64,000 bases of DNA. Source: Helopsaltes ochotensis. Its lineage: Eukaryota > Chordata > Aves > Passeriformes > Locustellidae. Location of the stretch: NCBI GenBank assembly GCA_013400155.1, contig VXBM01000430.1, forward strand, positions 601,236 to 665,235, in the 5' to 3' direction. A program made the position numbers and the translations under genes. The notes under the pieces are model-generated. The model saw nothing but the letters and a program-made list of their open reading frames with translations, was not told the origin of the DNA and searched no databases. Positions 37,401-48,864 of the stretch are shown here, piece by piece (positions within the stretch are counted from its first letter, which is position 1; every line of letters starts with the position of its first letter).

Positions 37401-39589
37401 ATATCAGAGCCTACAAATTGTAGAGCCACTAAAATCCTTCCAGTTCCTGACATCCAAGTTATATGCTTTGCATGAAATTAAAGCATCCAACTCATTTTCA
37501 TAATGGCCCACAGCTTTTCTGTACCTCAGGCTTATATATCTTTAGAAGGCAAAATAATTGTACACCTCTACCAAAGCAGTAAAATATTTATTACCAGATG
37601 TGAGAGGAAGGTCTTCTGCCTTTAAAAGCAGCTGCATTGAATTAATAATGCCAACATACTGTAATCTTAATATGATATGAAAAACCTAAGTAAATCACCT
37701 GATGTTGCTTTTGCAAATGCACATTTCCATGGAGATATAGAAACTGGTTTTATTTGGAGCAATATATTACATTAATTCACCTAGAAACAGAGCTAGGAGG
37801 AAACATGTATTTTAAATATTGGATATGAAAAAAGAAAAACCTTTAAGGGTCTAGTATTCTCATGGAGAAGTTTCCTTTTTTAAAGGAAAATATTCTCCAG
37901 TCATTTCATCAATGGACTATGTCCATACAGCAGAGCATTAACACCCTTAAATTATTTTCCTGGGTTTAGATACACTGCAATGTTATGTAGGACTAACTTG
38001 AAAGTCCAACATAGTATAATGTTGGCCGACAGTACACAAAAAAAAAGCAATATTTGAAGTGGATTGAATCTAAGCCCATAAGCACCAGTGGCTGCTGGAT
38101 TTTTCTGGTGTACAAAAATAAAAAAAAATATTTAACATTTCCAATTAAGAAAGAATTGACAAATATAGAATATGTATGTGATATTCTCAGGTATCATGTA
38201 AAATAAGACATGACCACCCAAATTAGAATTCATTCTCAGCACATTTTCTTTAAACCATTTTTTAACTGATTGGGAAAAGATTTTTGTCCTTTTTAGTGTG
38301 ACGGTATCGTGCCATCCAGAGGCCAGCTGAGCTCATTGCAAGCCACTGTTTGGTTCCTAGGGTTATACAAAAGACAGCCATCTTCTGGTCATCATAAGGT
38401 TTCGTCCCTACTTCATTGTTATAAAATATATTTTTTGCTCTAAGAAGACCTGACTTTGGACTGAAATTACATTTATGTCTCACATGACTCTCAACATCTT
38501 CAGAGTTGTCTATAAGCAGCACTATTTAGTTGGTGGCAAACAGGAAGCTGAATGGAAGGACTGACGTAAAGAGCACATTAGGAGAATTAAAATTAAGCAT
38601 TAGATAACTAATAAACTAAAGCATTTAGCTTCCCAAAATTCCCAGTTCCCTCATTTCCATTCTGTCTTGCAAATCACAGTCACTGAATCTCATAAAGTGG
38701 ATGCACAATATCCGCTCAGTTTTCAGTGCCAATAGCAGAAAGTTTATGTTTATATTTGAAAATCCTTAAGAGATCATTCTCAGGCAAAATTCTGATCACT
38801 TAATGAATATTAACAGAATATTAACAGTAAATAAATAAATACCAATAAAACCAAAAAAAAAAAAAAAAAAAAAAAAAAAGTACAAAACCTTTAATGCCAG
38901 ACTATTTGTCTTTGGATCTAATATCAAGACAAAATAAAGCATATAATTCTGGTAAGTTATTTTCCAGCCTACAGTATATATTTATTATAATTAGATCAGA
39001 ATATTTTCCTCTTCTATCAACCAAAAAAATATTAATAACTTTCTTCTATGTACACAAAAGATTAATTATACTTTAAAACATTTGTTTAGAACAACGTTTT
39101 TCCATTTTTCCTCCAAAAAGCTATGTTAACAAGATTTATGGTGCTTTACACTGTGACAAAATCATTGCTTCTGAATTTTATAATTATTTTTAATATTAAA
39201 AAAAAGATTTAAGGCAAAGACATAGTAAAATAATAAATTCTCATTTCAAATATTAGAGAAAGGAACTGAAAATAATCAATAATTAAATGGGAAAACAAAA
39301 ATAAAATTAATTCAACAGTTTACTTCTCAGAGTGACTATGTTAGACTTGGTTCACTTTGTTGATAAAGCCTAAGAAATGATTAAAAACCTGAGCTCTGTG
39401 ACAAATTATTTTCCCAAAACTGGAAAAGTTATCCCCAAAGATTTTTTTTTAATATATGAGAGACATTGACAAGAAAAATTATGACCATGCACCAGTCAAT
39501 TCTTACTCACAGATTCTCTGGGAATCATCAGGTTGATTCTTTAACAATGGATTAAGAAGTAAGTAATGAGTAGCAATAAAAGCATAGAA
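34466..39589. other. unique AT-rich DNA
   Basis: No gene or repeat family is recognised. A 132-codon minus-strand frame at 35515-35913 and a 76-codon plus-strand frame at 36726-36956 are the longest. Neither shows a known domain, signal or flanking splice structure that I can defend. A 27-base A-run at 38853-38879 and a two-copy 11-mer (AATATTAACAG, 38806-38827) are present. Confidence 0.6.
38806..38879 (+). repeat. 11-mer tandem pair and A-run
   Basis: AATATTAACAG is repeated at 38806-38827, then an (AAAT)n-like stretch, then 27 consecutive A at 38853-38879. Confidence 0.8.
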
Positions 39590-39626
39590 CAACCTGTCAG
39601 GGAGAGACTCAGTCGGCAGAGCGAGC

Positions 39627-39645
39627 ACTCCTTAACTTAAGGAGT
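39627..39645. repeat. perfect inverted repeat, 9-bp stem, 1-nt loop
   Basis: ACTCCTTAA C TTAAGGAGT. Perfect by inspection; its function is unknown. Confidence 0.85.
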
Positions 39646-39824
39646 TAAGGGAGTGGGTGAGTACGATGAGGACTGTCAAGGAGTGAGAGAGAGAATGAAG
39701 AGACTTCTGAAACCACACTCTGCTTTCCCTGGAACAGGTGCCAGAGGCAGACAGGATGCACGGTATGGGAGATTCCCTGTTGTCCCGCTGCCTGACTGAA
39801 CACAGTGAGTGACTGAAGGGGCAG

Positions 39825-39879
39825 GGGGCAATGGTGACAAGTTCCTTCCCACCAGAGGGGCAATGGTGACAAGTTCCTT
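39825..39879 (+). repeat. two-copy direct repeat, 32-bp period
   Basis: A 23-base unit beginning GGGGCAATGGTGACAAGTTC occurs at 39825-39847 and, identical, at 39857-39879. Confidence 0.9.
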
Positions 39880-40154
39880 TGTGCCACAGCACATGTATCT
39901 CTCCAGTGTCCACTCAGGAGCCCTCACGTTGTAGCTATGTGGCTCTGCAAGTGGAACCAAAGAATTGATGGTTCATTTAGCATGGAGGTGTCACTGAGGT
40001 TAAGTTGGCCTGTGCATTGTGTCAAAACTGTTCCCCTAAAGAAAATTAAATGGGTCACTCTCATAAGACACTTCCTTCCGAAGAGAACACAAAGCCCAAT
40101 ATGCAGCCTGAACCCCCTTAGGGAAGTCTGCCTCCTCCCTGAGCCCCACATTAA

Positions 40155-40990
40155 AGTGCACCCTCAGCCAGTTTGCAGATAACACCAAGTTGGGTAGGAG
40201 CCTTCATTTGGTGGAGGGCAGGAGGGCTCTGCAGAGGGATCTGGACAGGCTGGATCGATGTGTTGGGGCCAATTGTGTGAGGTTCAACAATAAGTACTGG
40301 ATTCTGCGCATGGGTCACAACAACCCTATGCAGCACCACAGGCTGGGGGCAGAATGCCTAGACAATGGCCTGGCAGAGAAGGACCTGGGATTCTGGTCGA
40401 CAGCCAACTGAACACGAGCCAGCGTGTGCCCAGGTGGCCGAGAAGGCCAATGGCATCCTGGCTTGTATCAGAAACTGGCTGGCCAGCAAGACTGTACTTG
40501 GCACTGGTGAAACCATGCCTTGAATACTGTGTTCAGTTTTGGAGTCCTGACTACAAGAAAGATATTGAGGTGCTGAATTTTGTCCAGAAAAGGGCACCAA
40601 ATGTGAAAGGTCTGGAGCACAAATTTTATGAGAAGTGGCTGAAGATGCTGCTTGGCGTGGAGAAAAGGAGGGTTGGGAGAGACCTTATTGCTCTATACAA
40701 TTATCTGAAGGAGGCTGTAGGCGGTCTTGTTCCAGGTAACAAGAGACGGGACAAGAGAGAATGGCCTCAATTTGCACCAGGAGAGTTTTAGATTGGATAT
40801 TAGGAAAAAAATCAAAAGGAGAGGGTTGTCAAGCACTGAAAGCAGCCTCTGAAGCAGTAGAGTCCCTGGAGGTATTTAAAAGATGTGTAGACCTGGTGCT
40901 TAGGGACATGATTTAGTGGTAGACTTGGCAGTGTTGGGTAAGCATTGGAATCAATGATCTTGGAGGTCTTTTCCAACTTAATTCCATGAT
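40155..40990 (+). mobile_element. CR1 LINE, 5'-truncated, about 0.84 kb
   Basis: It begins just after the reverse-transcriptase FADD motif (CAGTTTGCAGATAACACCAA, encoding FADNT in the motif position) and runs through ORF2 to the 3' end (GGAGGTCTTTTCCAACTTAA then TTCCATGATCATC). The frame 40354-40791 gives SWLVSETGWPAR, LYLALVKPCLEYCVQFWSPD and GLEHKFYEKWLKMLLGVEKR, which are shared CR1 ORF2 blocks. Several frame changes separate these pieces, so it is a dead copy. The Asp-to-Asn change at the second Asp position, if in frame, would by itself remove polymerase activity. Confidence 0.9.
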
Positions 40991-43900
40991 CATCACAGAC
41001 TCCAGAAATGTGTACAGAGTACTGATGTCTTACACAAACCATGTCAAAATAAGGTGTGTGTGCAGTTCACAACCATTAAGGTGCATAAGCCTTCCTGTTT
41101 TTTATTTCAGAGATTCAATGTAGAAAGTAGGTTTGTTTCCTCAAGGGTTCATAAGAAACAACATATTTTGGAAACAAACTTTGGAGTCTTCTTCATATTT
41201 CCTGTTTGGACTCCTTTGTTGGAACTATGACGGCAAAGTCTCAAGAGACATCATTTCGCTATACCAGCTCTATTCAGACGCTCCGTTCCTCTTCTCCAGA
41301 AAGTTGTAATGAAAAGGTGGCTTTGAGATTAATATGGTTGTTTCTGGAGAAATAATATAAAGATCGAATGTTTAGTAACATTTGCCACATAGCACATGGT
41401 TTCCTTATGCTACAGGGAGCAGGGGCTTAATTTCTTTACTCCTTCTTGAACAAGTTGTGAATACCCTTGTAATCATAAGCAATTAAAGAATTTACAAGAA
41501 ATTATTTTTTTTACAATATTTGAAGTTCTCCACTCTCTAGTTTAGCAAGTTTTAAGCAGTGAGGTCAAAAGAGTTTAGATCTCTGACTTATATTAAAATT
41601 TTCAAATTAGATTTTTTTAAAAATGTTAATTTGAAGAGAGGAAATATTTTATGTGGTTTGGATAGGTAGCACTAATCTTGATAGAAAAAAATTTAACAAC
41701 ATGATCTAATATGCTCTAACAAATTCACGAACAAATAGAAGAAAAATTTGAAATTAATAGATTATTATTATTGCAAACTATGTTCAGTCATTGCATTTTT
41801 CTCCTCTATGTAATTCTATGAACTGAAAGACTGTAAAATGAAAATATCACTATATTAAGCATAAATTATAACTTCATTAAACTGGTCTTTTGTAACTAAG
41901 ACAAAATTAGAATTCAAAATCTGGTGTGAAAGATTTATAACAACAGTGATTGATTAATCTCAATCAATCATGATACATTGTAATTTAGGTACTAGAGCAA
42001 TACTGGAGCTGGTTTTTTTTAAAGTATGGAAAACCTTTACCCCAGCCATCAAATAACAAAATTTATGTTATAAAATATCATTGTCCTCTTCTCTTTGAAT
42101 ACAACCAGTGGTTTTATTATAGTTCATTGGTATTCTTACTGTCCCTTGCTGTATTCTTGTCAAATTGCCTGTGTTGGAAAGAGAAAGCTAATACTTAATA
42201 ATAAAAAAAAAAGTTAATTTTCTAAAGATCTTTACTCCCTCTAAGTGTCCATGGGGAAAACAAATCCAAAGAAAAATTGTTCTGATATTATTTTAAGAAA
42301 AAAGTGGCACTTCCATTTCCAAATATTTCAGAAGGGCAGAGGTATGGTCCTCTGTTTAGCAATCTTTGAGTTATTGTGGTTATTAAATCCAAATCATGCT
42401 TACTTCAGCACTCCTACAATCTTGCTTCTGTAAAGGTTTATTCACCCTCTTAATTGCATACAACCCAAATAATCATCAATGCAAGTAATCAATGCAAAAA
42501 TAGGTTTTGATGGAATTATACATTACATGTAAGATTATGGTTCTGGCCATCCACTAGAAAGTTAGAATTCAAATGTGTCAATGAAGAGTAGAACAAAAGC
42601 ACTCTGGAGTTCAAATGACCATATCAATAAACTTACTATTTACAGTTTCATCCAGAATTTGAATTCTTAGGCTGGTCAAATGACCAAATTCAGAAGCTTC
42701 TGTATCTGAACAAGAAAAAGGCATGAGAAAATTTGGGGCTGAGATGAAAACATGAACAGGATCACTTTTTAGGCTTGGACTCCAGCTATCCCTCAAAATT
42801 GTTATGGATAATAGGGCAAACCACGTGGTATTCAACATGCACTACAAAAATTGAGTTTGGATGCATTCTACATCAGTTTGTACTTCTTATACAGTGCAAA
42901 TGATTTATCAGTCTTCATTTTTTTAATGGCCAATGTTTGGTTGTGGGGTGGGAGTGGTGTTCTATGTTGTTACTAACATTGTTGATTACTGTTGATTATG
43001 TTAAGCAATATTAAGAAAACCGGAAGTTGCTTTCTGTATGAGAGCTGAACTACTTCCAATTATGCAGAGAATGTCAGTTTTCCTTAGAAGGGTAATCAGT
43101 CTATAACATTGCATTGAAATGTTGACTTCACTTGCAATAAGATGCAGTTAATTAGCTTGAAACAGTATGAAGTTCATGTTAAAGAGTCACTTGAACTAAG
43201 TGACAAAGTAAACTCAATTGAAAATCAAAAGGTAAAATTATCTTTTTATTCTATGTTTTTGATAAGGTTAACTTTGTTTAAGACATTTTATTAGTTGATT
43301 TGAATCTGCTAGGGTTGCTTAAATGGAAATCTGCCAGTGAATCCCTGAATGCCACAGCACCCCAGCTTGTCTCATGTTTCCAGGCTCTTCTTTAAGCCAA
43401 TATTTGCATTTGAAATGTATTTTCTGTGACACACTGGCCTCCCCTTTGGTTGATCTAAATGTTAATTTGCGGCATTTTCATTAGGTAGCCTCCTCTCCTG
43501 AGGAAAAAGAAAGATACAAAATGACATCCTTTAATTTATTTTACTACTGGTTGAAAAATTTCCGTGCATTAAAGGCAACGATTTTTTTTAATCCTAGAAA
43601 TTAAAGAAAATATATATCTGGCTTTGTATGCTTATGTGAAAATGGACATCTCGATGTTTGATGCTTATATTTTTGGAATTCTGTGGACAATGACAAAATT
43701 CAGTATTATTTAGGACAAAAATAAATGTTGAAGAGTTTTAATTTATTTCAGAGCAGAAAAATTCAAATTTTTCTGCAGATTAATTCATAAGAGATGGTCC
43801 AGATTTCGCTTTTTTTCATAGAATAATATCTGTCTTCTAAGCATGAGCTGAAAAGGCCAGCCCTAATTTATTCTAACAAACTATTTCTATGGGACAAAAT

Positions 43901-44343
43901 TATTCCTTGTCTCATTAGCTTTCACTATTCAGTGAACTTGAACATATTTCAAGATTAATTTGAAGGATGCAATTTGTTTGGAGAAACTCGCAGCTTGGAA
44001 ATTAGTTCTGTTTCTCCATGTTCCTTCTTCTCAAACTGGAACTTCATTAGAAATGGTGATTTGGTCTAGCAAATTATTTCGATTACTCATAGTTCAATTT
44101 TAAAGTTTTACAGTCCAAAGGGAAGTTCAGCCACATGTATCATCACATTATAAACTCTGAAGTGTTTTTTTTCCGCAGCATTTCTTATTCTCTTGGTAGG
44201 AAATGGAAGGAACGTAAAGGACACATTTTTATAATTTTTTTCCTATAGCTGTGATTCTGATCTACTTAGATGAAAGCTAATATTGACTCAGATTTTAAAG
44301 CAGGAGCAAAGCTAGTGCTAGAGCACAATATCAAAAAGGTGTG
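40991..44343. other. unique AT-rich DNA
   Basis: No gene or repeat family is seen. It holds a 9-bp-stem inverted repeat at 41947-41970, a short A-run at about 42200-42212 and a two-copy 10-mer (TGTTGATTAC/TGTTGATTAT, near 42980). The stretch at 43420-43560 is less AT-biased and could be conserved non-coding DNA. Confidence 0.6.
41947..41970. repeat. inverted repeat, 9-bp stem, 6-nt loop
   Basis: TGATTGATT / AATCAATCA arms around AATCTC. Perfect arms. Confidence 0.8.
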
Positions 44344-45228
44344 CATGATAGAGCCATGCAAGCATGGAGTGGTTGATGTTGGAAGGGACCTCTGGAGGCC
44401 CTGCAGTTCAAACCTGCTGTCCAAGCAGGGTCACCCAGACACAGAATCTCCTGCATTTCAGTATTGCCTCTGCTCCTGTCACTGGGCACCACTGGAAAGA
44501 GCCTGGCTCTGTCTTCTGTGCACCCTCCCTTCAGCTGTTTGTATACATTGTGAAGAGAACTTCAGGTGTGGTTCACCAGTCCTGAGAAGGATCTCTTACC
44601 TTGACATGCTGGTAACACACTTCTTAATGCATCCCAGAATACCATTAGCCTTTTTTTTACCACAAGCACATATTGTAGGCTTACTTTCCTGCTGAGCACC
44701 AAGAACTCCAGTGTCCTTTTCTGGAAAGCTGCTTTCCAGACAATCTCCTGCGTGTATTGGTACCTGGGGTCATTCTTCCCCAGCTGCAGGACTTTATACT
44801 CCTCCTTGTTGAACTGCATAAGGTTCCAGTCAGCTCATTTCTTCAGCCTGTTGATGACCTTCTGGATGGCAGCACAACTCTCTGGTGTATCAGGGGCTCC
44901 CACCAGTTTTGTGTCATCAGCAAATTTTCAGAGGCTACCCTCTGACCCATCATCCAGGTCATTATTGAAGTACCTGAACAGGATTGGACCCAGTATTGAC
45001 CCCTGGAACACACCACTGGACTTCAATTGATTTCATGTTACCAATCACCATGGGTTCTGAATATCTGCTTAGCCATTTTTCAGCCCACTTCACCAGCTCC
45101 CCCAGCCCATGCTTCACCAGCTTTTCTGTGACAATCTGATGGGTGGCAGTGTCAAAAACTTTCCTGAAGTAAAGGTAGACAATATCCACTGGAGCTGCCT
45201 CATCTACCAAGCCAGCCATAGTGCACAA
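44344..45228 (-). mobile_element. CR1 LINE, minus strand, with RT core and 3' end
   Basis: Reading from 45228 downward, the frame 45243-44962 has VDIVYLYFRKVFDTATHQIV and KHGLGELVKWAEKWLSRYSE (reverse-transcriptase fingers/palm region). Next, about 44930-44908 encodes KFADDTKLVGA with the catalytic FADD intact. The frame 44819-44562 has MQFNKEEYKVLQLGKNDPRY. The late part is shortened: ORF2 goes from the ALVRPHL-equivalent straight to KQLKGG-like and SGDRSRG-like coding, so an internal deletion is likely near 44560-44590. The element ends in the complement of GGTTGATGTTGGAAGGGACC near 44344. Stops and shifts make it inactive. Confidence 0.92.
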
Positions 45229-45587
45229 TGGGCCAGGAAACATTGAATTTGGTAGCCCTTAATAACTATGATGAGAGAATAGCAGGTTCCTCATGTTTTT
45301 TTACTTAATGAATGAATAATTATTTCAGTAATAAGTTCACAACGGTGGCAGCAGTAGGGAGGAATAAAGATACCATAAATGCAAAACCAGTATCATGATA
45401 AGTAGGCAGCTTCTAAAAATTACCAATTAAGCCCTTCAGAAAGACCACTTCAGAATAGCTCCAAAGTAATGAAAACTGAAACACCGTAAATAGTTAAAGC
45501 AGACCATATGGGAGCTTTTTCTGTAAGCCAAAAATAAATAAACGCATTAGTTAATACTTTTACTATCTGTAGAATTTGGAGAAGTTC

Positions 45588-45609
45588 ATCATCGTCACCA
45601 TCATCATCA
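45588..45609 (+). repeat. imperfect (CAT)n microsatellite
   Basis: CATCATCGTCACCATCATCA: seven triplets with two substitutions. The aspartate run in the minus-strand frame here is its translation. Confidence 0.8.
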
Positions 45610-45790
45610 GTCCTACATAATATTTGATTCTGAAATAACTGTTTTATCATTAAATTAAATTTTTCAATTAATAAAAATTGAAATAAATAGATGCAATGCT
45701 AATCTGCCTAAAACCTAATTAAATTAGCAAAAACTCTCAAATGAAGTAACCCTAAATTCTAGCCCACGACCTATACTACACTGTGTGTAA

Positions 45791-45820
45791 TATACATATA
45801 TATATATTTTTTTTTTTTCA
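45791..45820 (+). repeat. (AT)n followed by T-run
   Basis: ATATACATATATATATA runs straight into about a dozen T. Confidence 0.8.
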
Positions 45821-46099
45821 CAGCTAAGTGTAATGCAGTGGTTTCTGAAGGCTGCTACTGAAGCTGAAATGTAGTAATAATTGTGTCTCTCAAACAAAGC
45901 CTATATGTCATATTTGTTGAGATACATACACCAGGGGAAGAACTGATAAATATATTAAATTTCAGGTATGATTTTATGAAATATATTAAAAGAGTTAATA
46001 TTATTGTAGAAGTCAAAGACAATAAATCAATGGATTTTATGCAAATACAGCATCTAAAATAATATCAGCACTTAAAAATAATCCCGAGCTTTAAACCTG

Positions 46100-46119
46100 G
46101 AATATTAACGTTAATATTC
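46100..46119. repeat. perfect 20-bp palindrome
   Basis: GAATATTAACGTTAATATTC reads the same on both strands, with no spacer. Confidence 0.9.
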
Positions 46120-47477
46120 AGAATATGATGTGAATCTCATTTTATTTGAAATTCATTCTGTAGTTCTTAAAATTTTATATTATTAAACTTCCTCTAAAGC
46201 AGATAATTCTTAAAATTCAGGAGTTCCCAGGGCAATTAATTATCTGGTGGGTGACTAGTTTCACCATATAAGCCTATTCTCTAAGTGTAGCTGGATAAAG
46301 TAAAAAAAAAAAAATAGATGAAATGTTAGTATCAAGCTGTCTCATGCTGAAATACCAATAAATTCTCATGTTACAGTGCAAGGAAACATTCCATGTCCTC
46401 ATTTAAGCCCACATCTGCTTATATTCCTGAGGAGACATTGGGTTACGTGTTCTTTTGTGACCCACTTTACGAAGTGAATTGTGCATATCATTTGAAATTA
46501 AAAAGTAATGAAAAAACCTCTGTCACCTATTTTTCCTTGTATATAGAAAAGTAAGTTTGTGCCTGCTTTCATCTAGTTGGAGGGAGAGTGCTCGTGTGGA
46601 AAGTACTGTGAAGCTTCTACTTCATTTATAAAAGACATAAGATTTCACAAAACTAAAACTATCCAAATATTGATAAAATCTTCCCAAAGGAGAGAAACCA
46701 AAAAGAGTATCTGAAACCATATTAGGGAAATTATGAAGAGAACTGAGGAAGAATTTAAAATGAGATTTAAACTAATCATATGCCTGAGGAGCGGCTTATA
46801 GACAGATTGCAGACCCACAAATCTAGACTTAAAATATTTTTGCTCACCCAGAAAAGCTGCAAAGCATCTGACAGATCCTGAAATTCAGTTCTGTATACAC
46901 ATCAGATTGAAGAACCATCAGCATTTTCACTGTCATAAAGAAGGGAGAGACAGAAAGAAAAAGAAATTAAATTAGTAGAAAGCTTTGGCCATTGAAAAAT
47001 GTCTTGCTTAGAGTGAGCTGAGTAAAGAATGCAGGAAAAAAATTGTCAGGAGGGAGAAACAACTGTGGAAACTCTCTGTCTGAATAAAAGGTGAGGGAAG
47101 CCAGAGAATTTAAGACAAGAGATGTCGAAAACTTCCATTTTTCAGCTCAGATCAAGAAAATTAGACTAAATGAACAGAAAAGTTTGCTTTTAATGGAAAG
47201 CAAAACTCATCAGAATTTCTTTAAACTCAATATCATATTTCTAATTAATAATTTCAGAAATTAATAGGAACAAATATTTCTAGCAAGAACATTGAGAAGT
47301 ACAATAAACAATATTTATGCCTATAAAGAAAAATCTTAATTAAAGAGATCTGGCACAAATATTCAATATGTGGCTTGGATCCATAAAGCATCTCCTGTAA
47401 CTCTGGTTCGTCTAATAGAAATGAACAGGTGTCTGGGGAAATCAATCTTTCTTGAACTGATGAAAGATTTTAAAAAA

Positions 47478-48660
47478 ACACAGAATCACGGAATTGTTAA
47501 TCTTGGAAGGGACCTCTGGAGATCATCTAGTGCAACCCCCCTGGCAAGGCAGGGTCACCTGGAGCACGTTACACAGGAATGCATCCAGGTGGGTTTTGAA
47601 TGTCTCCAGAAAAGTGACTCCACTCTGGGAAGGCCCAACCAACACAGTTCTGCCACCATCAGTGTGAAGAAGTTCTTCCTCATGCTGAGATGTAACTTCT
47701 TGTGTTTTAGTTTATGGCCATTTGCTTCTCATCCTGCCACTCGGCACCACTGAAAAGAATCTGGCACCATCCTCTTGGCACCCACCTCTGTAATATTTGT
47801 ATGCATAAATGCCAACCCCTCTCAGACTTCTCTTTTCCAGAATAAACACGCCCCCAGCCCCATAGTCTCTCCTTATAAGAGAGATGCTCCAGACCCCTCA
47901 CCATCTCTGTGACCCCATCTGAACCCTCTCCAGGAGCTCCCTGTCTCTCTGGCATTGAGTAGTTCAGAACTGGACTCAGATGTGGCCTCACCAGGACTGA
48001 GTAGAGCGGCGGGATCACCTCCCTTGGCCTTCTGGCCACACTCTTCCCAATATATCCCAGGAGCCCACTGGCCCTCCTGGCCACAAGGGCACTGCTGGCT
48101 CATGGCCAGCTTGCCACCCACTGGGACTCCCAGGTCCTTCTCTGCAGAGCTGCTCTCCAGCAGGTCAGCCCCCAACCTGGGCTGGTTCTTGGGGTCACTC
48201 CTCCCCAGGAGCAGGACCCTGCACTTGCCCTTGCTGAACCACATTTGCTTTCTCTCCATCCAACTCTCCAGCCTATGAAGGCCCCACTGAATGAGCCTCC
48301 AGCTGTATCAGCCACACCCATCATCATCAAACTCACTGAGGGTACATTCAATCCCTTCACCCAGCTCATTGAGAAACCAGCTGAATAAGACTGGACCCAG
48401 TATTGATCCCTGAAAATGCCACTCACTGCAGGCCTCCAATTGGCTTCTACTCCACTGATCATGACCCTGAGTTCTGCCATTCAGCCAGTTCTTGATTCAC
48501 TGTTCATTCAAGCCACATTTTCTGAGCTGATCTATGAGGACGTTGTGTACAGCTAAAGTCAAGGTAGACAATATCCACTGCTCTCCCCTCCTCAACCCAT
48601 CCTGCCATGACATCACAGAAGGCATTAGATTGGTCAAGTATGATTTCCCTTTGGTGAAGG
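47478..48660 (-). mobile_element. CR1 LINE, minus strand, about 1.2 kb with 3' end
   Basis: The 3' end lies at 47478 (complement of CTTGGAAGGGACCTCTGGAG and an A-rich flank). Going upward the element covers the ORF2 tail, the LSYKERL/KEKSERG block (frame 48084-47707: MARRASGLLGYIGKSVARRP then REVIPPLYSVLVRPHL), the MWFSKGKCRVLLLGRSDPKN block (48259-47873), and the RT palm at about 48310-48350, where FADD is changed to an FDDD-like sequence. It ends near 48660 with the complement of the LIKYDLPLVK..-type region (TTGGTCAAGTATGATTTCCC). Three frames are needed, so at least two frameshifts have occurred. Confidence 0.93.
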
Positions 48661-48864
48661 GGAAATGTACATTTCAGATTTACCCAGATATCTATGTACT
48701 GCTTCTCAGCCAGATATTGATACTGAGATATTTAAATAGAAATTACCATTTTTGCTAGTCATCTACAAAGCAGAACAATAGAATGCAAATAGACAAATAA
48801 CTAGATGAAAACTGTCTCCATCATGTGCCCTGCAACAAAACTGCTAAGAGCTCCCTTGAAGGCA
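48661..48864. other. spacer between inverted CR1 copies
   Basis: About 200 bases of AT-rich sequence separate two CR1s in head-to-head orientation. No feature is recognised. Confidence 0.5.

Larger units (their letters stand above)
39590..40154. other. unassigned GC-richer block, possible retroelement remnant
   Basis: This block is richer in G and C than its flanks and lies directly against the 5' side of a CR1. It has a perfect 9-bp-stem hairpin (39627-39645) and a two-copy repeat with 32-bp period (39825-39847 and 39857-39879). I cannot match it to a CR1, and no TG...CA LTR edges are clear. The minus-strand frames of 80-94 codons have serine/leucine-rich, non-specific composition. Confidence 0.4.
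45229..47477. other. unique AT-rich DNA
   Basis: No gene is seen. It includes an imperfect CAT repeat (45588-45609), an AT/T-run (45791-45820), a 20-bp perfect palindrome (46100-46119) and an A-run (46304-46315). Confidence 0.6.

Noticed and set aside
47955..48278. 107-codon plus-strand frame
   Set aside because: Antisense shadow of the minus-strand CR1 at 47478-48660.
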